A stretch of 64,000 bases of DNA from Enoplolaimus lenunculus (taxonomy: Eukaryota; Nematoda; Enoplea; Enoplida; Thoracostomopsidae). Positions 36,203 through 49,600 of the stretch are shown piece after piece (positions within the stretch are counted from its first letter, which is position 1; every line of letters starts with the position of its first letter). The translations under genes and the position numbers were made by a program. The DNA is taken from assembly GCA_030248215.1 (NCBI GenBank), contig JASANG010002432.1, forward strand, positions 1-64,000, written 5' to 3'. The notes beneath the pieces were generated by a model, which did not search any database, was not told the DNA's origin, and worked only from the letters and a program-made list of their open reading frames with translations.

Positions 36203-36432
36203 TCAACGTCTGCCGTGTCGCTCGCTACTTTCGTGAGGTCTTTTAACAATATACAATGCACCTTCCAGTGAGACATTTTTAAATTCGCCATTTTCTGCAC
36301 TGCGTATATACATAACATTTGTCACACTCTGCAACTTGTAGAATTGGTCTTGCAGCTCACACGTCCCTTTGAGCTGATTGCATTGAACCTGGGGTTTTGG
36401 TTTCGTATGCTGTGAATTTTTGTTCAAATCAA
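36203..36432 (-). CDS. Candidate last exon, unidentified protein
   Basis: After a TTTACAG acceptor the frame reads DLNKNSQHTKPKPQVQC, then LKGTCELQDQFYKLQSV, then TNVMYIRSAENGEF, and ends in SSERHGRR and TGA. There are two cysteines close together. Composition is coding-like and the stop is clear, but upstream exons were not confidently joined. Several acceptor-like sites lie in 36440-36640. The family is not recognised. Confidence 0.35.
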
Positions 36433-36959
36433 CTGTAAATGTAATATATCATAACGATATATTTTGATTGCATATCTTTACACAGCCCAAAGTCCTGAAA
36501 TGACTTTTTCCTTAGGTTTCCCGAAAAAAAACAAGAAAGACCTTCGGAGCTGGCATACCTACTGCAAACCAAATTTTGTATTTTGTAACTAAAATTGCGT
36601 TTGACATCACCCTGTTTGCAGAGATTTTTTTCACTATTTATATATTCGGCCGCTATCAAAAATTTGGCCACTTACCACAAGTTTTTATAATACCAGCATA
36701 TTAATAGTGCACATTACTCACCGAGTGATGATTAATACAGAACGCAGGGCTCTGAAATGTATGATTAAACAGCGAGTAAATCTAAGTTGCTTTATATTTT
36801 ACTAAATTTAAATATTTATTTTCTAATTTATCATTTTACCAAATGTCATGCAGTAAGATGCAGTATAAACAATGCTTCAAGTAGATAACCATCCGTAAAA
36901 ACCACCCAGTTAGCGCTAATTTGGATCGTAGTCAAAAAATCTGAAAATGTTTGCTTTGC

Positions 36960-37218
36960 ACAACACAATTGGAGGTTTTTGACCGGCTCCGGCGGAAAAC
37001 CGACCTACGGCGGCGGTAGACTTTTCCGGAGGATCCGTCAATTTTGGTGGTAAAATGTTTTGTATCTTTGTAGAAGTTGTACTGATTCGGTGAGTTTGTT
37101 TGTAAAAAGAACTTAACAGCAATTTTTGACAACACATTGCAGCTTTTATTATTAAAATATATAGTATTTATTTTTTAATTTTCTTTCACCACCGGCTCCG
37201 GCAGTGTTGTACCCTGTT
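36960..37218. mobile_element. CCGGCTCCGG-armed hAT-like remnant
   Basis: GACCGGCTCCGGCGG near 36980 and CCGGCTCCGGCAG near 37190, followed by TTGTACCCTG, resemble the arms and right end of 15780-16622. The left terminus is unclear. Confidence 0.4.
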
Positions 37219-37500
37219 GCTTTGTGCTTTGCAAAGATGTCAATTGCAGCACTTTGCCAGGATTTTTGCAAAATAGCAGCAACATAGCTTAAAACGCACT
37301 TCGTCGCGTTTTTGAAAATAAGTTTGGCAAACCTATAATAAAAGCATACACCTCTCAGTAGTGAAAATCACAATTTGAAACCAGTTTCAAGTCTTGATTA
37401 AAAATTTTTTCTCCACTTAGGGACAAGTATTTTTGTGCAATTTCTAACTGGTTCTATACTTAGACGTTACCTAATACATCAAAAGCTGCTTGCTAATCTT

Positions 37501-37700
37501 ACTGCAAAAAATGGTGAATCAAATTGACTCTCTCCGAAATAGGCTTTTCTTAACTAAGTACACAAACTGAGTCAAAATTCGACTCCGGTAGCGTCAAATT
37601 GAGTCGAATTTGGTTCAGGCGAAATCGACTTTTGACTCAGTTTGTGTAGTCAAGAAAAGCCTATTTCGGAGAGTCCATTTGACTCACCATTTTTTGCAGT
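37501..37700. mobile_element. Foldback MITE, copy 2
   Basis: ACTGCAAAAAATGGTGA at the left and its perfect inverse at the right bound about 200 bp whose two halves pair almost fully (CTCTCCGAAATAGGCTTTTC in both arms). It is the same family as 21957-22180. Confidence 0.8.
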
Positions 37701-38737
37701 GAAATCCAGGTATATATATGTATATATCTATATATTATACGATTATTATATAGCCTAAATCAAAACAGTGTTATGGAGACTAGTCCAAAATATAAAATTA
37801 AATGATACAATGATTTAAAATAATTCGCAAACCGCGATAGACAGGTATCAATTCAGCGAAAAAACATCCAAATTGCTTATTCTATCTTTTACTGTATTTT
37901 CACACAAGGAATAAATTAAAACGCCACCACCATCAATCGACGGAATTATACTATCGAGGAAAAGTGTTGCAGTGAAGTGGCGTGAAAACAAAACAGCGGG
38001 ATCAACAGTTTCAGCGGCTTTTTATTTATATACAACAAATTAAAACGGTTTTTACTGTTCGAATGTGTTACAATCAAAAATTGCCGTTGCAGATTTAAGT
38101 AGAAAAATTGATTCAATTCCTTTAAAACTTGTTAAAATATAAAGCTAAAATTTGGGGTTTCTCTAATTCATAGTGTCAGGCGCAAACGGATTGTAAAAAG
38201 AAGGGAAACGAAACGCAGATATTGAGGTATAGAAGTTTCATATTTTTAAACTTTAAAATTTCAATTCCACGAAAAGTTTGATGTTTTGGCTCCGCAGGGC
38301 TGTTTCACTGGTTCACTACTCAGAATTGATTTTGAACTTGTGCGGTCGTTTACAAAACGACTCTAAAATTCAGCCAATGCGTTAACATAAAACACGGAGA
38401 ACCAAAAGAAAGCCAAAGAGTTTCACATATCCACTTCAAGAAAAAATATCGCTATAATTTCGAAATCTTAGTCAGAAAACCTCAATAAAACACAAATTAA
38501 AACTATGCAGTTTGTCTTGACAATTAGCTACCAAAATGTTGACATCACAAGTGTAAAATATGTAGTCACCTACCGAACAAAACAAGCATAATCATTTCCA
38601 CGTTAAAGTCGTTGTACTTGCTTTGTCGCAAAGCATTGCAATAGCATTCTAGGCACGTAGAACTCAATATATCCGACATTTTTGTTCGCATCGGAAAAAA
38701 CAAATCCACTCGTAACCGATACGCATGTCTCTGCACC
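37701..38737. other. No gene recognised
   Basis: AT-rich DNA without supported features. Confidence 0.4.
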
Positions 38738-39040
38738 AGGGTGTAACAGAATATCTAAAAATCAATATCCATTGCCCTTTTCATTACAGAAATAACGGAA
38801 ATTTTATTTGAAAAACTGAATTATTATAAATTACGTGTATATCTGAGCAATTTTTAATTGCAGGTATGCTGCAATTGTTCGAAATGATGAAATACAAATT
38901 ACGAACTTCATCCAAAATCTTAACATCAATATGTTGTCAAAAATAAAACATTTTTGAAATTTATATATACTTCAATAACCGTTTTCCGTTTTCGCTTATT
39001 TCGATCACTATCCGTTTCCGTTATTTTGACTATTCGTTTA
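38738..39040. mobile_element. hAT-like remnant related to 4106-4682
   Basis: It begins CAGGGTGTAACAG and contains TTCATCCAAAATCTTAA and GTTTTCCGTTTTCGC-type repeats that parallel the right half of 4106-4682. The right end is degenerate (CGTTTACATCTTAC). Confidence 0.5.
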
Positions 39041-39059
39041 CATCTTACTTTGTACACAG

Positions 39060-39222
39060 GCCAATGTTACTTTAAGAGGCGTTAATAAGCGTATATTCCT
39101 AAGTCTAAGCCTAAGCGTTGCAAAAATGTATTCCTAAGCCTAAGCAAAAAATGTAATATAGAATCTAATCCTACACTTTTATAGACCCACCAGAAACCGG
39201 ACGCCCCTTAAAGTAACATGGG
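39060..39222. mobile_element. Palindromic MITE with CCTAAG repeats
   Basis: CCAATGTTACTTTAAGAGGC and, inverted, CCATGTTACTTTAAGGGGC bound 163 bp. Inside are CCTAAGCCTAAGC-type repeats like those at 6300 and 40280. Confidence 0.6.
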
Positions 39223-40668
39223 TTTTGCACACATGCATTTATACCTAACCTCAGCGATAGGAGTGCGAGGCACATATCATCACTACTCAGCTGTAAGAGC
39301 TTAACGTTCGAGCCCGAAGTAGCTCTCACGTCTTGCAGTGATTTAGCCAATGTCAAAGTTAAGATAGTTTTAATCACTTTCCTATCTTTCAACTTTGAAG
39401 AAATGCCTTCCGTAGATTATTTCAATCTGAGCAACACATCCATCTTTACTTTTACTAATATGTATGCGTACCATAGTAAATAATTTTATCAAATTAAAAT
39501 AAATATAAACCCAAGTAAAAATAAACTGCATTGAGACCAAACATAAAGATGCCAATCGTCACCAAAACTTAAATCGTTCACTGCAGTTTACTAACAGGGC
39601 CCAAATGGAGGTGTATCCTACCGATTCCGGTAAAAATTCGCCTCAGTAGAGAAAATTTTTGAGTTTCCATTAAAGTTGCGTTGTTGTATGACATTGCTTG
39701 CAACGGATGCGATTTCGAAGTCTTGAGCCGGCTTCACGTTATACTGTCGCATAATCAAATTTTACCCCTATTTACAATAGCGGACAGCACTTTGTTTGTA
39801 CGCAATCTCATTAGTCAAAGTATTGCCTGTCAATATTTTACATGTTTGAAAATGTCTGCAATGTTGTGGTAAAGCTAGCATGAATACCCTGCAGAATGCC
39901 ATATGATACTAAGTATGTTTACCTAGGAATATAAACCACATTTCGTGTTGAAGTCAAATCAACATGGACGAACCGTGTTACGGTCTGCCTCAGTTAATTC
40001 CGCATTAATAATCCAAGATTCTCAAAAATGCAGCTAACAATCATACGTTGACAATTTAGTGACTTTAACTTCATTTTAACCGCGTTATTTTGCGCTAACT
40101 CCGGCTCCGCTAATTTTGTAATTCGCGGCTGCTGTTTTGACTGCCAGTGGCACATAACCAAATATGATTCTGTGTCACATATGGTTCAATGTATAGATCA
40201 GGGCCACAACACCACAGTGTTTAAGCATATTTCCAAACTTTACGCCAAAGTCTCAGAGTAAGAACAAAAACATATTTCCTAGCCTGAGCCTAAGCAAACC
40301 ACATAGTTTAAAGATTAGGCATCTCCAGCGTAAAATAGTACGCTCCTAGTCTATATACGCCCCAACTTATATAACTTTGAATTTTGGGAAAACAACGTTA
40401 GTCAGTAAAGATTAAGCTTCTCCGCAGAAAATAGTCAGACCACATCTATACATGGGCCAACAATGTAACTTTGATTTTGACGAAAACAACATTAGTCAAA
40501 ATAATACAAAGTATTATAGTCCACTCAGCAGCAAGGGTTGAGCTGTACGTTTCTATGCCATGCGTTGCCGTCTGACGCCGCCGCGCGTCTTATGCAGCGC
40601 TATGCGCCGTGAGCTGTCGGAGTTCAGTAATTATAGCGTTACCCAATGAATTTAGCAGTGTTCTAAAA
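39223..40668. other. 3' flank of EFR3, repeats only
   Basis: No exon was recognised. Degenerate CTATACATGGGCC and AGCCTAAGC pieces occur at about 40180-40480. A short CpG-rich patch (about 40555-40625) lies just past the EFR3 stop codon. Confidence 0.4.
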
Positions 40669-43600
40669 TTAGTAGACAAACAAATCTGGCAATTCGATTT
40701 CCTGTACAGTTTTCGGTTTACACGCCTGGTTTGTCGCTGCCAACTGCTTCTGTCTTTCTTCCACTCGTGTCATAATTCGATCCACCGCGTCAGTCATATC
40801 AGTAGCATTTTGTGCGTTCATTTTCAACAATTCTTCAAACGGCAGCGTTCGATACATTTCAGCAACTTTTGCAGCTCTCGCTTCTTCTTCCGCTCTGAAT
40901 TTTTCCATCGGCTGCCCTGCGATTTCTTTAAACACTGCGAAACTCATCGGAACCGGTTCGTATGACCCGTTAATTTCGCGCATTGCAATTCCACCATCCG
41001 TTTCCGAAATGTCGTTCTGTTTGTAACGGCCATTGACAATGACAGGTAGTAAAGTATAACGGCGTGAAGATGGGATTAGCGGATAATATGTACCTGCTGC
41101 TCCTGTACCAGAGTCGATGCTTTCCAAGTCCATTGAAACACCAGCGGGATCAAATTCGCCTGAAAATGAACACAGTCAAATTCAAAGATAACGTCTTTTA
41201 TTTAAAAACGGTAATAATTATTCCTTCTACGAGTCTTTGAATATAGCTCACTAAAAATCAATCAAAAATAGACCAACTGTTTTAATTAGACAGTAGCCAT
41301 AACTTGCATATACCAGGTACCTTTTGTAATTTGGTAATACGGTAACAATACAAGATTCTAACAAATTTTCATGTATGGCGAAGGTGAGGCAGTATTGCGG
41401 TAATACGGCACATTAACGAGTATCCAGCTGAATCCGTTTCGTTCTGCACATGCAAACAACTTAGCAAAATAACAAAACATGGTTACCATCTTTCTTGGCA
41501 CTGATAGAATCTGTAGTTGGCCGAGGTACAAACGGCATATTCAGCCGGAAAACTTCGTGCCCAGAGCTCTGCAGCGCTTCAGATATTACAGATTTATCGA
41601 ATAGTAATTCATCCGTTAGTACAAAATCATCCTGAAACATATTATAAAAATGTACAATTATTGAAACTTCGCAAAATTTTACAAATTGTTGTTTTTAAAA
41701 TTAGTACCACGTACCAATAAAAACTTTAGACAATTAAATTACCACTTACATCAACGGTAGGTGGATGTGTAGCTAGAATATCCAACGCAGGAAACGATTC
41801 TTGGCGCGATTTGATTACCTAAAACATGAAAACTGTCCGTTCAAAAACCTCACATTCTGAACGCTACGGCAACTGCTTGCACTCTGTTTGTAAATAATTG
41901 TATTCATATCGAGCGTCAAAACCAGCTTGATATAAATAAGAGACCTCGAAATGTTAAGATAAAATGGTCCACTACAGTCTCTTACAAACTATTACGGGAT
42001 ATTACAAAAAATGCCGTCAAAACCAGCCTTCAACGATTTAAACAAATAGTTTATAGATTTCGCTCGTTCCAATCCTTTTTGACAAAAATAATTACATAAT
42101 AAATGACTGTAACAACATTCATTTGAAGTTGAGCTCAAACATTACTCTGCAACTACAACACTAAGACCGAATTCAATATGCAGGGCGGGCTATAACATTC
42201 TGCTAAATCGCAAATCAAAAACAGTTTTGGTTTACGGTGTACAACCAAAAATGTATATAGCAGTAAAAACACATACCAAGCGCACATGCTGAATTAACGC
42301 CGGTATAGCAATAAGCTGACTTGAAAAATTCATAAATTTCGCCACCAAATTGTGAAGCCCGACTTTATACTGAGGGGGACAATCTTCACCAGGGGGTCCA
42401 TCACCCGCCATTGCTTGAATACCCAAAGATAGTCGATATAGTTCGACTACAGTTTCTTCATTACCTAAAAAAAGCTTTTAAAACTCTATATATAATTTAC
42501 AGCACGATTCAACAGGATCTAAGTTTTGCCGAATTAGGAATTAAACTTTTTGCCAGTACAATAACCGGAGTTTGACCTATGAGATGAAAGGAATTCAGTT
42601 CAACTAATAATTTTTGATTTAGAAAATTTTTTAATATCGTATGATTTGGCACAACACCAAAGAATTACGGCTCTTGCGTTCTCCAATAAAGGAACAGAAA
42701 AACGAATCGATTTCTTGCAGGGACTCCAGCAGGAACAGGATGCAGCTTAAAATATTGAGCTATGACGCCATTCCAACTTTGCGCTGAAAACGCAATATTT
42801 GCTAACTCTTACTTATTTCAACGATCAATAACGCCATTGTACACAACACTGCGTCCAAGTTCTTGTTCGTGTTATTGACACGTTGAAGTGATTTAAAGAG
42901 TGCCGATGTAATAGCAGGACCACTTTTCTTCATAAACATAGCGTCACTTCGCGAACATTTATCAACCTGAAAACCAAAGAGCGGATAAAAAACTAAAAAA
43001 AAAACAAATTTAAACTATAGTATGTCTGTTGCTAGAAGCATACTAAAGCTACATGTGCGCAACACAAAGTAGCGAGCTGTAGCAAAGAAAAGTGTAGTCA
43101 ATTTTTAAATTTTACACTTAAAGCAATGAATAGGTAATGCGTTTATTATTATGCAAAACAAGGCTAATGAGCAGCCACACTTGATAGCTAACTCCAATTA
43201 GTGGCATCTTTTTGTTGGTTTAGAACAGGATAATTAAACCTTTTCTTATTGTTCCATTTCCTACAGATGCTAATTTTTGTATACCTACAACCTGACAAAT
43301 TTCGTACTCAGTGTACTCACCTGTAATCTTGATTCCGATGAATCAAAATCTCCTTTCAAGTGTTCTAGTAACGATAAATTTTCATGTCTGTCAAGCAGAG
43401 TGTGAAGGATTTGTTGGATGAGAAGGCGAACACTCGGGTCTTGTACTAGTGATAATCGAAGAAGCGGCTCCATGAAAGTTGTCGTTAACACAGCTTGCAA
43501 GTGACCAGTTTTGTATTTGGTCGCAACCTGAACTGATATGCACGCAAAACCAATACATTTGTTGACTTCCATCCTCCATTTAAATTGGTTTTTTAAATGA

Positions 43601-46600
43601 GGAAATTCGGGTAGTCGGCAGACTGTAACCCAAGCATAAATGTAGCCAATAGCGTAACCATTCGGGTGAAATCTTACAGTAACATCAAAAGTTAATGAAA
43701 AGTCAGGGTGCAAACACCGCGTGTAAAGTATATTCTGTTAATTGACATGATTCACTAAAATTCACCTTAAGCAATGTGCGAACCAATAAATGCTGCAAAA
43801 TTCCATCGCTTTTACGCCGAGGCTCGTCGTCTTGAAGAATAGGAACTTTTCCAATAATAAATAGCAATATTTCGACCTGAAATTTATTAAAACGTTACAA
43901 AAATAATGTTACATATGAAATATAACAGTAAAGCACGGAAGCAATCGACGTTGCAGTATAAAAATCCCACCATCTAGTAAATCCCAAGACCAGCTAATAC
44001 ACCATATTTACGTAAATACCCACAATTAAGTTACGTTTTTAACCATGACGTAGCAATTTTTTTAGGACCTATCGTCAACCGTCAATTGGTGTCACAAATC
44101 ATAACAGTCAAAGCAGAAGCAAGAAGTAGCTGCCCACACACACCCACATACTAGCCTCCAACTTTCAGCACTGACAATAATGTTATGTGTTCCCATCCCT
44201 TGCAACACACAGCTAACCTTTTGATAATCTGGTAAATTATTTGCAAAATCGCCCATTGTATTGATCAACGTTTCTTGATACTTTTTTTCGTCGTCCGAAG
44301 ACCGACAACGTTCTGAATGTTGATGTTCGACAGATGCACGTAGGTGACGCAACATCGAATTGAATATTTCAAGAAGACCCGGGCCAATCGACGCAGTCGC
44401 TGCGATGAGAACAATTTCAGACAGAACAGTCGCCATGCCAATTCTGACCTTTGCATCTGCCTAAAGCAATGTTCATTAATTTCGAACTACTAAGCTGTAC
44501 ATACGTACCGCGCTAACTTCGAAGCATTATCAGTGGTGTGTGTTAAAAATATAAAATCAATCAGATTAATACTTGCTTGTGAGCTATGAGAGTCCAAGTG
44601 TCCCATCAAGGTTTGAATGACAACATACGAGTATTGCGACTGAATGGAATACATGATCGCTTTGAAGCACGAAACTGCAAACATTGACGGCGACCACAGT
44701 TTGTGGTGATCAAAATGATGCAACAATGGGCTAAGAACGAATTTCAAATTTCCATACGACGCTTTTCCGGTCAATTCACGCAAACACGAGTCTGCTAGCA
44801 GTTTCGGAATTTCTTCTGAAACAGCAAATGTTTAGCTTTATTTTTTATTTGTGGCCTGCGGGGGTGGACGGCTCCGCGAGACACAGAAAGGCACAGCGCC
44901 CGTTAAATTATCTCTGTACTGTAATATTGCGTATAAAGATGCCCATTTAGATTTGGTACAAATGAGAACAATCATGACGAATGTTTGGAAATCCGAGAAC
45001 TGCAAGATAACTATAACTAACGAAAGTTGTCTAACAAATCATCAAATATATACAAAACCACCCACCGCTTTAAGGTATCGCTATATTTCCGGGATAGGCG
45101 GCCTCGGTTAAAACTTGACACAGAGACCGAGATCTAGCCTACCGAGACAGAGACCTTTGGTGTCAATCTCGGCCAATTTTTAGCCGTTACCGAAAAAAAC
45201 AATAACATCTTGCTAACAAAAGTTTTGAATATTTTTATCTGCTCAGAATGTCCGTTTACTCATACAATTAAACCTATAGATACCCGTCAAGCTTCATTTT
45301 TAACTTTATTTATCACGTGGACACTGTCCGATATTTTTCGAACAGACTCCGAACAAATTCCACTGTCTCAAAACACCCTCGGTATAGGCCCTAATTAAAA
45401 AATATAGTGTTGTTTTTGATCCCAGGCCAACCGAAGAGACTGGATAATTTTTTAACATAGCGTGGACGTTAACGTGGATGGATCATAATTTTTTAAACAA
45501 TACCTTAAGAGTTTCAAACGCGAAAATGCAACTTACTTATGGTTTGACCCAACAAAATCAAATTGTTTTGTGTTTCCTTTTAAAAACAGAATTTTGGATA
45601 ACCGGTGGGGGTCATTATATTTCTCAAATTGCTGTATAACCAGGTAGCGGTGCTCCACAATCGTTCGATGTCTATGATGGGAGGCGAAATGTACAAGTAC
45701 TTCCATGCCAAAGCTGTGATCCAAGGAAAACTTTTGTGATTGTTTATAGCCTTTTCACCTCTTTTGTCTCGATTTGCAAACCCCCGAGACTCAAGAAAGA
45801 GAGGCTCTCGCGCGCCATCCACTGCAATTCACGTACAATTCCACACGGCGCCGAAAGACATTAAATGTAGTAAAAAGTATAGCGAAACCCTTAGTATCAC
45901 TGATGGTCATAAAACAACATACTGAGTAAAAAGCATTACTAATTCACATAACCGTACAACTACAAGTAAAAATGCCAGCGTCGTTTTGGCAAATTACGTA
46001 GTCATCGGCTAGACAAATCACATATCATACCAAATTGGTATCTTAACCCGAAGAATCAACATACCAACATTATCTGTATCAACTTCTTCTTCGACTTCAA
46101 AGTTATCGTGCATATTGAACAGCAGCGATGGAACAATTTTGTCCATATAAGACTGTTCCCAAATATTAGCTTGCAGATCATCAGAGACTGTTTTACGCAC
46201 TACACCTCGCAAACCTTTATAAACATAATAAAAGCCTTAGATATGAAATTTTGTGCTGGTTATTACTAATTTCTCTGAATCGCTGTATTCGCTATGTATT
46301 TGTGTTTATGCAAGTTCCACTACTGCATTTTCTTAGAGTACATCCTGTATTCATCTGAATTAGTTATAAAGAAAATTAAGCTGCGTATATAATTTACGTT
46401 ACCTTTCCATGGTTGCCCTTTGGCAAACGACTATGTCGTACTACAACGGGCACCATTCGTGGAATGTCCAGATCCTTGATCAAATACATACCAAATAAAT
46501 GAGAATCAAAAGAAGTGAAGTTAACGTGTACTAACGTATCCTATAAAAGTTAAAACACAATGGGGCAATAAGCAATATTCTTCTAAATTATGATTACCCT

Positions 46601-49600
46601 TCAAACCCGAGACGCGCAGTTTTCGTTTTAAGTACCAATTTGAATGGTTGTTGTGACACATTGCGCTGAATTTCGAGATGAAAAATTCGTATTTACGATG
46701 GTACGAAGGTGTGTCCTCTTCGATATTGCAGAAGTTAACAAACGACTGAAATGCGGGACTAACACTGCATTAAAATATTTTAGTAAAAATGATACGCAAT
46801 AAAGGCGTAACTAGGAGGGAATGAGGTGCATTACCCACAAAAAATTTTTCTAAAATTTTAAAATATATGTCCCCGTTTTAAAGCTCAAGTAAAAACTTGC
46901 TTCTATGATCATGTTCGAAAATACATAAATGTATGATAGCAGGTCGCGCAACTTTAAACTTGTTCTGGCATATTAGTGCACGCAAACATAATAACCCGAA
47001 TGCTACTTGGTAACCGCTGACTGCGAACATAATTCTTCCTGCATGAAAAACAATATGTTAACATACAAACCAAATAATAAAACGTACACATTTTTATACG
47101 AGTGTTCAAATTATTGACATTTTACTTGGGTATAGCGCAAAAATTTCTCATATAAGCACGGAACAGTTTTGCTGAAGTGTGTACCCTATATTTTCATTCC
47201 GCAAAGCATGTGTAACAGAAACATGAAAATTTTAATGTTTACGCACCTGCGTAGCAAGTATTTGCAGTTCAGAATTTGGCGTTTCAAGCAAACGCTGAAC
47301 AATCTTCAAGAAACTATCAACAAACAAATTCAAGCCTGGTGAACCAGTTGAAGCTGTTAATAATCTATCCATCGCTTCAATTGCAATCTGAAATTCGGCT
47401 CTTTAATAGACATTTTCCATTTTTAAAAGTAACGGCGAAAGTTATTCATATTTAGTGGAGTTGCTTTAAGGCCAGAATCTTTATCGGACCGAGGCTGAAA
47501 AGGCTTTGGCCTGGTACCTGCAGCAGCACCAACTGGGGCCAAAGAAAAACATGCTTTGTTGAAAAATACAATGTTGAGTCAAACCACTATATATGCAGCG
47601 GACTCTGGCAAACACTGAGACCAATAAACCAACTTCCGATAACGAGACTTCTGGGTCTCAAACTCTGTCAATTTTGGAGCGTTACAGAAAATGAAAATTA
47701 AATTTTTTCTATTCAAAGAAATTCTGGTACAGCCTTACTTTAAAGCAGGATGCAAAGAGGAATTGGATTATACCGCAATCGGAATCGGAACAGCAAATTT
47801 AAACCGGAATTGTAATCGGAATCGGAGCTAAAAATTTTGTGACTGTACGCCAAAGATGGACGGTCTTGACTTGACTAGCGAGACTGAACAGAAACGTCTA
47901 TTTTCAAAATAAACTATTTCTAGTGCTTTTTTGTAGTTTTTTGTGTTTTTCAGAATATCTGCAAGCAATTATTGCGTAACTATGAAACTTTATAATTTCA
48001 CAACAAAATTTTATTCATCAGCCGTCGCTTACTTCAAAAATGCAGTCAGATATTTCCTGAATCCTCGACTTCTGGTCTCGGTTCCAAACCACCGAGACTC
48101 AAAAAAGCAAGACCGAGCCATGCCAAATACCGAGACTTGCCGAGACCGATACTTCCATTTCTGCTGTACGGATAATTTGTATTGACAGTATAATATTGAT
48201 TTAGAGTGTCTGTTGGCTCGCAAAAATTTTCCAAAGACGTCGCATGAGCAAGCTGACGATGATATTCGGTTGGGTAAAGCTAAAAACTACAATCAATTGC
48301 TCACGTTACCTCATCGAAAGCAATTTAATAGATAAGTAATACGTAATTTTTTGCAACGTATCACAAAACAAGTAATATTAAAATTAAAATTTCAATATTC
48401 CGATCACGATTGATTGTGCAAGTGGAATCGGAATCGAAATCGGAACTCGATTTGAATAGGAATTGTAATCGAAATCAAAAATTCGGTTGCACCCTACTTT
48501 AAAGTTACTGTATTGAATGAAACAAATATCATTTGTTGAATTGTTGAAACCTGAGATATATAATGAGTTTTAAAATTTATATTATAATAAAATACAAATA
48601 TATATATATGTATATATACATATGTATATATATAAATCAATAAATGCAATAGACATCCGTTTATTGCGAACGTTGACCAGAAAAACAGGGACTTGTTTTT
48701 GTTTTTTCTCGGCATGAATCCTACCGAGAGTCAAAAAACGAGACCGAGAAAGAGACCAGCTAAACACCCAGACTTGCCGAGACCTAGACCGCACATTTCT
48801 GCGAACCACCAAAGAAATTAGGCTTGGTGGGCCCCAGCAAAGTAAACGTTGACCCCTGGAAGTTTTTAATATTTACTAGCACTATATACAATGTAGCATT
48901 CGTACATAGCAGGTTGCGACCAGATACCAAAAAAATTGCGGAGCACGCTGGCTTCTCCACAGCTTGAAAATTTCCGCCGGGGGGGCGTTTCCTGGGGCCC
49001 CCCAGCTAATTTTGCTGGGGGGCAGTTTTCCTGCCCCTCCAGATGATCTGGGGGATCCTGGGGGGCAGGCTTAAAATTTTGCAAGCCGACTTTTTGGACC
49101 ATTTTTTTATTCTAGATCGTGTTTCCGGCTTAACTGAAGATTACTCATCGGTCAACATGACAAAAATTCCCCGCAAACGCTAATAACAATAATTTTAACT
49201 AATATTACTGACAACTTTACCAGAAGTTGAAAGAAGCACAATTATATAAAATATAGATAATCTATAATGGAAACTGTGATTAACATATATTTTATATTAG
49301 TCACAGCTTCAGTTTATCATAAGGCTCAGGCGGGTTGAACTTGTTGCTGCAAGGTACTTTCGAATGCTGTATGCCCTGAAACGGTCTTTATATAATTGGG
49401 CTGTTTTCAGTTTATTAAATTGTACTAGTTACTACCGGTATTTGTAACGCTATTAAAAAATTATGAGTACTCAGCGTAATATAAAATCACATTTTGCCGA
49501 ATGTCCGCCTCAAAAAAAGTCCAGGTCTTTATGTTTTAACATTGAAAATTTTTGGCTCAGAAAAGTCCTGGGGGCCACCCAGCAAAAAAATTTGCTGGGG

